Below, one piece after another: positions 1 to 5,795 of a stretch of DNA of 8,158 nt. The stretch is from Hyphomicrobiales bacterium (GTDB lineage Bacteria; Pseudomonadota; Alphaproteobacteria; Rhizobiales; JAKIUO01), in assembly GCA_027069645.1 (NCBI GenBank), contig JALXEI010000040.1, positions 1 through 8,158 on the forward strand, in the 5' to 3' direction. Numbering within the stretch: the first letter of the stretch is position 1; the number at the start of each line of letters is the position of its first letter. The translations under genes were made by a program, and so were the position numbers. A model generated the notes under the pieces. The model was not told the DNA's origin, searched no databases, and saw only the letters and a program-made list of their open reading frames with translations.

Positions 1-409
1 ACTTAAAGAAAAAATCATCGGGCAATTTGAACAAATCGACCTGCCGGAAGGTCACCCCGCTGTCGACAAAGCGTTTTTTCGCCCAGTCAATGGCGCTTTG
101 CGACAGATCAATCCCCGTCACCCGATAGCCGTTCTGCGCCAGAAACACCGCATTGTCGCCCAGCCCGCAGCCCACATCAATGGCCCTTTTGCTATCGCCC
201 TTTGGCTCATCCGCCATCCATTCGACAAGCGCCACATGCGGCTCTTCATCGGCCCACGGGATCAGCGCCGCCTCGCCCCCAGCGCCAGCATAAAGGGCTT
301 CGAACCAGTCTGTATAAGCGCCGCCTTTCGCCTCGATTTCGGCCTGCACCCGGTCGGCCAGCGCTCGCGCCCTTTCCTGTTCTTCCTGTGCCTGATTTTG
401 TGATTTCAT
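1..409 (-). CDS. Class I SAM-dependent methyltransferase, N-terminal part (cut by window edge)
   Basis: The 3' end lies beyond base 1, so 136 residues are visible and no stop is seen. The Rossmann-type motif I is clear at residues 76-84 (AIDVGCGLG), followed by an acidic loop GIDLS with D101, which normally contacts the ribose of S-adenosylmethionine, and by VDLFKLP around residues 124-130. The first 70 residues are a charged helix plus a segment with WFEALY and IPWADEEPH, which resembles the N-terminal cap of TehB/thiopurine-methyltransferase-like enzymes. This is family-level recognition only. The methyl acceptor cannot be read from the sequence and the C-terminal half is missing. The ATG start overlaps the holC stop as ATGA, which suggests translational coupling and expression at the end of the der-holC transcript. 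I am confident of the fold and not of the substrate. Confidence 0.85.
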   Translation of the reverse strand, partial: MKSQNQAQEEQERARALADRVQAEIEAKGGAYTDWFEALYAGAGGEAALIPWADEEPHVALVEWMADEPKGDSKRAIDVGCGLGDNAVFLAQNGYRVTGIDLSQSAIDWAKKRFVDSGVTFRQVDLFKLPDDFFFK

Positions 410-879
410 GCCTTTTTCTCCCATCCGCCCCGTTCATTCTGCGCCCAATAGGTCGCCTTTGTCCCCGCATCGGCCAGCCTTTTCCATTGCTTGCGGGCCT
501 TGACCACGGCCTCTTCGTCATGACCGTTGAACATGTAGACAATGCGTTCATAGCCTTCCACCTGCTCCGGCTCGGCCCCTTCGACAAAAAAGCGGATCGC
601 CGCCTTGTTGGGATTGTCATCGCCCTCGGTCAGGAAAACCGGCTGCTCGCTTTCAAAGCCGTCGCGTGCCGTCCCGTGAGGCAGGAAACTGTCATCGCGA
701 AAGGTCCACAGCGCATTGCTGATGCCGTCCACCTGCTTTTTGTTCGCCGCCTGCACCACCACGCGCCAGCCCCGTTGCAGACTTTTTTCCAGCAAAGCGG
801 GCAACACATCCATCAGTCGGGCCCGTTCCAGATGATAGAACAGAATCTCCGGCCCGCCTTTTTCCTCACTTGCCGGCAT
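406..879 (-). CDS. holC: DNA polymerase III subunit chi
   Basis: A 157-residue cytoplasmic protein. In known systems chi joins psi in the clamp-loader complex and contacts single-strand binding protein, which helps hand over the primer to the polymerase. The chi signature is well conserved: FYHLERARL near residues 14-22, LPALLEKSLQRGWRVVV around 25-41, LWTFRDDSFLPHG around 57-69, a PVFLT strand near 80, and a C-terminal region with YERIVYMFNGHDEEAV and ARKQWK. The length fits the family. The ATG start lies inside the 3' end of der, giving a 14-nt overlap, and the stop overlaps the methyltransferase ATG. The gene is therefore probably translated by coupling from der. No separate promoter can be seen. 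The companion psi gene is not in the window. Confidence 0.93.
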   Translation of the reverse strand: MPASEEKGGPEILFYHLERARLMDVLPALLEKSLQRGWRVVVQAANKKQVDGISNALWTFRDDSFLPHGTARDGFESEQPVFLTEGDDNPNKAAIRFFVEGAEPEQVEGYERIVYMFNGHDEEAVVKARKQWKRLADAGTKATYWAQNERGGWEKKA

Positions 880-2212
880 AGGGATTTTTGCCCTTTCTCA
901 TATGCAGGCGGATGGGGGTGCCCGGCAAGTCAAAATTTTCGCGCAAGCCATTGACCAGATAGCGCGAATAGCTTTCGGGCAGATCTTTGGGGCGCGAACA
1001 GAACACGATGAAGGTCGGTGGCCTTGCATTGGGCTGGGTCATGTAGCGCAAACGGATGCGCCGTCCTCCTGGGGCGGGCGGTGTGTGGCGCATCAGTGCT
1101 TCATCGAGAAAACGGTTGAGCTGGCCTGTCGGCAAGCGTTTGTTCCATGTTTCATAAGCGGCAAGCACCGCCTTCATCAGCTTGTCGAGCCCGCGCCCGG
1201 CCAGCGCCGAAACGGGCACCACCGGCACCCCCTTGACCTGCGGCAGCAAATGCGCCACCTCCTTGCGCAGTTTGCTGATGCGGGCATTTTTTTCTTTTTC
1301 CAGGTCCCATTTATTGACCGCAATGACCAGCGCCCGGCCCTCTTTCGCCACCAGGTCGGCAATGGTCAGATCCTGTTTTTCCAGCGGATTGTTGACATCA
1401 AGCAAAAGCACCACGACTTCGGCAAAACGGATGGCGCGCAGCGCATCCACCACCGACAAATGTTCCGGGCGCTCTTTGATGCGGGCCTTTTTACGAAGGC
1501 CTGCCGTATCAAACAGGCGCACCGCACGACCGTCATAGTCGAGTTCAACGGAAATGGAATCGCGCGTCAGCCCGGCTTCGGGACCGGTGATCATGCGCTC
1601 TTCTCCGATCAGCGCATTGATAAGGGTTGATTTTCCGGCATTGGGCCGCCCGACAATCGCGATGCGCAGGGGGCGTTCCTGTTCATCATCATCTTCATCC
1701 GGCATCAAAGGTTCAACGCCCGACAGTTTTTCGTCCATTTGCGCCAGCAATTCGGCGATGCCCTCGCCATGCTCGGCAGAAATGGCCACAGGTTCACCAA
1801 GGCCAAGACGATAGCTGTCATAATAGCCGCTGTCTCCGGCCCGCCCTTCCGCCTTGTTGGCGACCAGAAGAACCGGCCTGTCGCTCTGACGAACGATTGC
1901 CGCAAAAGCCTCGTCGGCAGGAATGACCCCGGCTCTGGCGTCAATCATAAACAGAATGAGATCGGCTTCCTGCATGGCGGCAAAGGTCTGCTCGCGCATG
2001 CGTTCCTCAATCGAACCGTCCAGAGATTCCTCAAGCCCGGCCGTATCAATAATGCGGATTTTCCGATCACCCAGTTCAAAACGGCTCATACGGCGGTCGC
2101 GGGTCAGCCCGGGCGCATCATCAACCAGCGCCAGACGGCGCCCCACCAGCCGGTTAAACAGTGTCGATTTGCCGACATTGGGCCGACCGAGAATGGCGAT
2201 GGTATAGGACAT
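866..2212 (-). CDS. der: Ribosome biogenesis GTPase Der (EngA), two GTPase domains plus KH-like domain
   Basis: 448 residues, slightly shorter than the 490 of E. coli but normal for alphaproteobacteria. Der binds the 50S precursor and drives late large-subunit assembly with GTP hydrolysis. Domain 1 shows G1 GRPNVGKS at 9-16, TRD at 37-39, G3 DTAGL at 56-60 and G4 NKAE at 119-122, followed by SA at 145-146. An acidic linker (EDDDEQE, about 173-179) leads to domain 2, with G1 GRPNAGKS at 188-195, G3 DTAGL at 235-239 and G4 NKWD at 300-303. The last 100 residues, including GGRRIRLRYMTQ and the basic tail HMRKGKNPYAGK, form the KH-like RNA-binding domain. All nucleotide-binding motifs are intact. 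The ATG has no recognisable Shine-Dalgarno sequence in the 20 nt before it. The 70-nt gap to bamB and the known yfgM-bamB-der order suggest cotranscription. holC begins within its last codons. Confidence 0.98.
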   Translation of the reverse strand: MSYTIAILGRPNVGKSTLFNRLVGRRLALVDDAPGLTRDRRMSRFELGDRKIRIIDTAGLEESLDGSIEERMREQTFAAMQEADLILFMIDARAGVIPADEAFAAIVRQSDRPVLLVANKAEGRAGDSGYYDSYRLGLGEPVAISAEHGEGIAELLAQMDEKLSGVEPLMPDEDDDEQERPLRIAIVGRPNAGKSTLINALIGEERMITGPEAGLTRDSISVELDYDGRAVRLFDTAGLRKKARIKERPEHLSVVDALRAIRFAEVVVLLLDVNNPLEKQDLTIADLVAKEGRALVIAVNKWDLEKEKNARISKLRKEVAHLLPQVKGVPVVPVSALAGRGLDKLMKAVLAAYETWNKRLPTGQLNRFLDEALMRHTPPAPGGRRIRLRYMTQPNARPPTFIVFCSRPKDLPESYSRYLVNGLRENFDLPGTPIRLHMRKGKNPYAGK

Positions 2213-2235
2213 CTTCGTTACGGGTACTTTGTCAA

Positions 2236-2248
2236 TTCCGGACCGGAA
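2236..2248. repeat. Short GC-rich dyad upstream of der
   Basis: A perfect 6-bp inverted repeat, TTCCGG-A-CCGGAA, sits in the 70-nt bamB-der gap, 24 nt before the der start. The one-base centre makes a DNA-level dyad more natural than an RNA hairpin. It could be a binding site, a weak processing signal or chance. No T-run follows, so it is not an intrinsic terminator. Confidence 0.25.
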
Positions 2249-2282
2249 CGCCGCGCAGCTCCCCTTGCACGGAAAAGCTGAA

Positions 2283-3611
2283 CTAGTTCAGGGCCACAAG
2301 TCTGGCGTTATCTGCAAGAATATACATATGCCCGTTTGCGATGACAGGTGCAATATTAATCCGATAGCCCAGATCTCTCTGGCTTGCGACTTTTCCGTTT
2401 TTGGGGTCAAGACCTGCCACCCTGCCCCTGTCTGAAACCAGCCACAGGCGATTGCCAGCCAAAATCGGCCCCTGCCACATTTCACCTTCCGCAAGCTGCT
2501 TCACCCAGACAATCCGGCCACTTTTGGCGTTCATCGCCACCACACGCCCTGTTTTATCAACCATATAAACCATATTACCGGCTGGCCAGGGCGTCTGGAT
2601 GCTGGCGAGCACCTTGCTCCACAACCGTTCACCATTCTTTTTTGAGGTGGCGATCATGCGTCCTGCATTGCCTGCCGCATAGACAATGCCGTTGGCAATA
2701 ACCGGCCGCCCGGGATTGGCCATTGAGTCAAGACTCGAACCATGTTTTGCGACCGCCAGACTATCGCGCCAGATCGGTCGTCCGGTTTCGATATCATATG
2801 CTGTCACATCACCGGAAGAATAGGGAACCACCACGGTTTTACCCTCGATTGCCGGACTGATATTGGACAGGATACTGGTACGATCGGGCAAGCCGCGCCT
2901 GTTCCAGACCTCCTCGCCATCGGTCGCCGACAGACAATAGAGCCGCCCCTCGGTGGTCACCACAAAGATCTTTCCCTTCGCCGCCGTTGGTGAGGTGCGT
3001 ATCGGCACACCCAGCACTTTTGTCCACAAGGACTTGCCGGTTTTCGGATCAAGCGCCACAACAGTCCCGTAGCCGGTCGCGGCATAGAGGCGCCCGCCGT
3101 CAGCCGCAAGACCGCCGCCATAGCCCTCTTCCTTTTCCTCGTTTTCCGGCTTCAGGCCGACACGAAAGGCGACAGCACCACTTGAGGTTGAAAAGGCGCT
3201 CACCACACCCTGCGTATCCAGCGTATAGACCCGTCCATTATAGACGACGGGACGGGCAATCAACTGGCCGTCAGAAGAGGAGCCCTTTCCGGCATCCGCG
3301 CTCCAGGAGGCCCGCAGGGTTCCCGAATAGTCCAGATGGCGCGGCGCATTGCTGGCATCCCCTCCGGGCTGCGACCAGTTGGTGTTAACCCTTTTGGGGG
3401 GAATAATGACCGGCGTTCCGGCAGCCTCGCTGTCCGGCATCAGCTGGTCACGCGATTTCAGAACCGCTTCGCGTTTGCCAGGCAGCAACACTTCTTTTTT
3501 CTTGAAAAGATTGCCGGTCAGCTTCTTGACATTCGGCAGGCTGCCACCACACGAGGCCAGAACAAAGCCCGTCAGGGTGACGGCAAACAGCCCTGCATAT
3601 TTTGTTCTCAT
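2283..3611 (-). CDS. bamB: Outer-membrane assembly lipoprotein BamB (PQQ-like beta-propeller)
   Basis: A 442-residue lipoprotein. BamB is an accessory subunit of the Bam complex that helps BamA insert outer-membrane proteins. The chosen ATG gives a compact type II signal peptide: MRTKY, a hydrophobic run, and the lipobox LASC with the lipidated Cys at residue 21, followed by GG. After a linker of about 50 residues the rest, about 75-442, is a propeller. I count eight PQQ-type strand repeats of the form G-x-V-Y-x-L-(D/T)-x-x-G-x-V-x-A-x-(D/S)-x-x-(T/S)-G-x-x-(V/I)-W, for example GTVVALDPKTGKSLW and GRVVAMNAKSGRIVW. This matches the eight blades of known BamB. The frame is open up to 3740. An ATG at 3644 would add 11 residues before the signal peptide. 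Both starts have weak ribosome-binding sequences: AAGG only 2 nt before 3611, and GGGA about 9 nt before 3644. The context between a YfgM-like gene and der supports BamB over a PQQ dehydrogenase, as no catalytic dehydrogenase region is present. Confidence 0.93.
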   Translation of the reverse strand: MRTKYAGLFAVTLTGFVLASCGGSLPNVKKLTGNLFKKKEVLLPGKREAVLKSRDQLMPDSEAAGTPVIIPPKRVNTNWSQPGGDASNAPRHLDYSGTLRASWSADAGKGSSSDGQLIARPVVYNGRVYTLDTQGVVSAFSTSSGAVAFRVGLKPENEEKEEGYGGGLAADGGRLYAATGYGTVVALDPKTGKSLWTKVLGVPIRTSPTAAKGKIFVVTTEGRLYCLSATDGEEVWNRRGLPDRTSILSNISPAIEGKTVVVPYSSGDVTAYDIETGRPIWRDSLAVAKHGSSLDSMANPGRPVIANGIVYAAGNAGRMIATSKKNGERLWSKVLASIQTPWPAGNMVYMVDKTGRVVAMNAKSGRIVWVKQLAEGEMWQGPILAGNRLWLVSDRGRVAGLDPKNGKVASQRDLGYRINIAPVIANGHMYILADNARLVALN

Positions 3612-3953
3612 GGCCTTGCGACCGGTGTTTTTGCTATTTGTCATGCCTGCGTATCCCGACAGGGCAAACAGAAAGCCGAAGGCATGAATTCTGCTCCTGC
3701 TTCCCGTTCCCCCGAAAATCTGTTGCCTGTTCCGAACCAAATCATTTCAACGCAAGACAACCCAAACCATTTATTCCATTTATGCTGATGAGGCGTCATT
3801 CTTGCGAAACCGCCCGCATTTTCCTTTTCTCCGGAATAATCAGGGCTATTTTACGACCCTGTCGCCGTAATCTGCTCACGAGCCGCTTGTTGCGAACGGA
3901 TATGACACACCGGCACCGACCATCACGCCATTGTTCGACAATCAACAGCGAGA
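3612..3953 (-). other. 342-nt gap between the yfgM-like gene and bamB; short overlapping frames, no recognised gene
   Basis: No homologous gene is recognisable here. On the minus strand a 7-codon frame (3819-3796, MRAVSQE) follows a purine-rich GGAGAAAAGGAAA stretch. Its stop overlaps the ATG of a 52-codon frame (3799-3641, starting MTPHQHKWNKWFG), whose stop in turn overlaps the upstream alternative bamB ATG at 3644. Each junction is ATGA. A weak hairpin (ATTGT-TCG-ACAAT, 3930-3942) lies just after the yfgM-like stop, and a second weak one, CAGGG/CCCTG, lies at 3841-3861. Neither has a T-tract. I see no convincing -35/-10 pair. The region may be a long leader for bamB-der. Confidence 0.4.
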
Positions 3954-4724
3954 CTATTTGGGCGTTTTCCCGCCAGCGGTTGCTGACGCTTTCTTTGAAT
4001 CCGGCGCTTCGCCGCTATTCCCTGCTGTCCTGTCACCTTTCGGTTTCATGTCTGGCTGCTTTTTAGCCGCCGACGCCTCAACGATCAGCGACAGCATCAT
4101 TTCAGCACGCTGCCGGATACCGCCCGGGACCGTTCTGTCGCCCAAAAGCTGATTATAGCGATTCTCGGCCTCGGTCAGATTGCCGGCCCGAAAAGCTGCC
4201 AGTCCCAGCAGCTCACGCGCTGAATGTCGCCATGAACCCGCACCGTCGGCGAGGGCGCCAAGACGTTTTTTCATCTCGGCCTCGTCAGCCCTGTCAACCC
4301 TCAGCATGGCCGCCTGTATGGTCGCGAAATCCTGAAAGACAGGATCAACGGAGGCGTTTTTGGCCAGTTTTTCATAGGCGCCAAGCGCATCATCAACCTT
4401 GCCATCAGAAGCCTTTAAGGCCGCTTCGCGCATTTTTGACAGCATGGCATAGCCCTTTGGCCCCTCTTCGGCAATCTGCGTCAGGGAAAGTTGCGCCAGA
4501 TCCCTTTTGCCGGACCGCGCCAGTTCGAGAGCGTCCATGAAACGCGTCCCGTAGGTTGCCGCCTGTCGGGCCTGATCATATTTCCAGTATTTGTAACCTG
4601 CCACAGAGACCACAATGGCCAGGGCCAGACCAAGAATCAAATAACCGTATTTATCCCAGAGTTTGGCGAACTGTTCGCGTCTGAGTTCTTCTTCCACCTC
4701 GCGGAAAAAATCACCATCTGCCAT
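3954..4724 (-). CDS. YfgM-like tetratricopeptide membrane protein (ancillary translocon / envelope chaperone partner)
   Basis: 256 residues. A short cytoplasmic, highly charged N-terminus (FFREVEEELRREQFAKLWDKYG) leads into one transmembrane helix at about residues 27-46, ending in YKYWKYDQ. A helical TPR-like periplasmic part of about 160 residues follows, with repeated Ala/Leu patterns such as LAQLSLTQIAEEGPKGYAMLSKMREA and ELLGLAAFRAGNLTEAENRYNQLL. The last 30 residues are a Lys/Pro/Gly-rich, probably disordered tail. This layout is that of the YfgM/TPR_21 family. In E. coli YfgM binds SecYEG and works with the chaperone PpiD on newly secreted proteins. The position directly upstream of bamB and der repeats the E. 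coli order, which strengthens the call. The ATG has only a distant GAAGAG, about 10 nt upstream. Direct SecYEG binding in this organism is inferred. Confidence 0.88.
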   Translation of the reverse strand: MADGDFFREVEEELRREQFAKLWDKYGYLILGLALAIVVSVAGYKYWKYDQARQAATYGTRFMDALELARSGKRDLAQLSLTQIAEEGPKGYAMLSKMREAALKASDGKVDDALGAYEKLAKNASVDPVFQDFATIQAAMLRVDRADEAEMKKRLGALADGAGSWRHSARELLGLAAFRAGNLTEAENRYNQLLGDRTVPGGIRQRAEMMLSLIVEASAAKKQPDMKPKGDRTAGNSGEAPDSKKASATAGGKTPK

Positions 4725-4803
4725 GTATCAATCACTCTTCCTGTCTTTTCCGACCGCAGCGAACCTGAAAATACGGCCCCGCACGAACCGTTATCTTTCC
4801 GGA

Positions 4804-4833
4804 AACATGCCCTGACCGGGCGGATCCTGTCAA
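4804..4833 (-). promoter_or_regulatory. Possible sigma-70-type promoter for the yfgM-like gene
   Basis: On the minus strand a perfect -35 hexamer TTGACA (4828-4833) is followed, after 18 nt, by CATGTT (4804-4809). The latter keeps the A at position 2 and the T at position 6 of the -10 consensus. Transcription would begin near 4797, leaving a leader of about 70 nt. The site lies just beyond the palindrome that follows panB, so it could give yfgM-bamB-der an independent promoter. The -10 match is only 3 of 6. Confidence 0.35.
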
Positions 4834-4845
4834 ATCGCCCCTGTC

Positions 4846-4905
4846 ATACCAACCGCCCTTGATATTGATCCCATGCAATGGGTCAATATCAAGGGCGGTT
4901 GGTAT
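4846..4905. repeat. 60-nt near-perfect palindrome (long hairpin) after panB
   Basis: The left arm 4846-4868 (ATACCAACCGCCCTTGATA plus TTGA) is exactly complementary to the right arm 4883-4905, giving 23 bp without a mismatch. Inside, CCCA/TGGG (4870-4873 with 4879-4882) adds four pairs after one bulged T at 4869. The loop is TGCAA, 4874-4878. The hairpin starts 5 nt beyond the panB stop codon. No T-run follows on either strand, so it does not look like a standard intrinsic terminator, although it would block or stabilise RNA ends. TA dinucleotides lie at both outer edges (4847-4848 and 4903-4904), and TCAT occurs on both flanks (4844-4847 and 4905-4908). These could be insertion scars of a small non-coding mobile palindrome, or chance. 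No second copy is in the window. Confidence 0.85.
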
Positions 4906-4909
4906 CATA

Positions 4910-5767
4910 TCATCCTTTTGTCGTTGTTTTGGCCGGCGCGGTAACTTTTTCCTTTTTCATGCCATATACATGCTCCCGCGCCGGAAACTTCCTGTTTTTA
5001 ACCTCATCGGCATAGGCCCTGACAGCGTTTTCGATCGCTTCGCCCAGTTGACCAAACTCCTTGACGAATTTTGGCACCCTCGGTGACAGCCCCAGCATAT
5101 CCTCAAGCACCAGAATTTGACCGTCGCAATCAACCGAAGCCCCGATGCCGATGGTCGGTATCGGTATCTGTTTTGTAATGCGGGCAGCCAGCAACTCTGC
5201 CATGCCTTCGAGAACGACAGCGAACGCACCGGCATCCGATACGGCTTTGGCATCCTGTTCGAGGCGTTCCCAGTCCTTTTTCTCACGCCCCTGCGTGCGA
5301 AATCCCCCCATCACATTGACGGCCTGCGGAGTCAAACCGATATGCGCCATGACCGGAATACCCCGCCTTGTCAGATATTCAATGGTCGGGGCCATATGTG
5401 CGCCGCCTTCCAGCTTGACCGCCCCGCATCCGGTTTCCTTCATCACCCGTGCCGCATTGCGAAAGGCGACATTGGGGCTTTCTTCATAGCTGCCAAAAGG
5501 CAAATCAACAATGACAAGGGCCCGACGGCTGCCCCTGACAACAGCCGAACCATGCATGATCATCAGATCAAGGGGGACAGGAACGGTCGATTCAAAACCG
5601 TGCATCACCATACCAAGACTGTCACCGACCAGCAAAAAATCGACATGGGGATCGACAAGACCGGCGGTATGGGCATGATAGGCCGTCAGGGAAACAATCG
5701 GATCACCGCCCTTGCGGGCCCGAATATCCGGCGCTGTCATGCGCCTTGTATTGTTATGCGTCGGCAA
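4910..5767 (-). CDS. panB: 3-methyl-2-oxobutanoate hydroxymethyltransferase (ketopantoate synthesis)
   Basis: PanB transfers a hydroxymethyl group from 5,10-methylene-tetrahydrofolate to ketoisovalerate, giving ketopantoate for pantothenate and CoenzymeA. It is a cytoplasmic Mg-dependent TIM-barrel enzyme. Counting from the TTG at 5767 (285 residues), the family motifs are VSLTAY near 25-30, LLVGDSLGMV with metal ligand D49, IVDLPFGSYE with D88, VKLEGG with E120 and VVLEGM with the catalytic Glu at 177, then PTIGIGAS. All key residues are present. I chose the TTG because it yields MPTHNNTRRMTAPDIRARKG, the usual N-terminus in alphaproteobacteria, and because GGGAG lies 10 nt upstream. An ATG at 5740 (276 residues) is the main alternative. 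An ATG at 5818 would overlap the protease gene. The last 15 residues are a Lys/Thr-rich tail. panC is not adjacent. The 28-nt gap to the protease gene suggests cotranscription. Confidence 0.95.
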   Translation of the reverse strand: MPTHNNTRRMTAPDIRARKGGDPIVSLTAYHAHTAGLVDPHVDFLLVGDSLGMVMHGFESTVPVPLDLMIMHGSAVVRGSRRALVIVDLPFGSYEESPNVAFRNAARVMKETGCGAVKLEGGAHMAPTIEYLTRRGIPVMAHIGLTPQAVNVMGGFRTQGREKKDWERLEQDAKAVSDAGAFAVVLEGMAELLAARITKQIPIPTIGIGASVDCDGQILVLEDMLGLSPRVPKFVKEFGQLGEAIENAVRAYADEVKNRKFPAREHVYGMKKEKVTAPAKTTTKG

Positions 5768-5777
5768 GACCCTGTCT

Positions 5778-5782
5778 CTCCC
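5778..5782 (-). promoter_or_regulatory. Ribosome binding site supporting the TTG start of panB
   Basis: The minus strand reads GGGAGAGACAGGGTC directly before the TTG, so GGGAG is 10 nt from it. The ATG at 5740 has only AAGG three bases upstream, a poor spacing. This favours the TTG start without proving it. Confidence 0.45.
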
Positions 5783-5795
5783 GTAAAAAACGAAC

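Noticed and set aside
202..954. Long plus-strand open frame of 250 codons opposite holC and the methyltransferase
   Set aside because: It runs antisense to holC and the methyltransferase, which have clear family motifs. Its product is Arg/His/Pro-rich with no recognisable domain, as expected for a shadow frame in GC-rich DNA.
902..1630. Plus-strand open frame of 242 codons opposite der
   Set aside because: It is antisense to the intact Der GTPase domains. It lacks any family signature and shows the typical composition of a complementary-strand shadow.
2283..3611. PQQ-dependent dehydrogenase
   Set aside because: The repeats are PQQ-like blades, but the protein is a 442-residue lipoprotein without the larger dehydrogenase architecture. 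Its place between a yfgM-like gene and der identifies it as BamB.
3841..3861. CAGGG/CCCTG inverted repeat as a terminator after the yfgM-like gene
   Set aside because: The stem is only 5 bp with an 11-nt loop and no T-tract follows, so it is expected by chance in a 342-nt gap.
4846..4905. Palindrome as a classical intrinsic terminator
   Set aside because: The stem is much longer than usual and no T-tract follows it on either strand: the minus-strand continuation is GACAGGGG and the plus-strand continuation is CATATCATCC.
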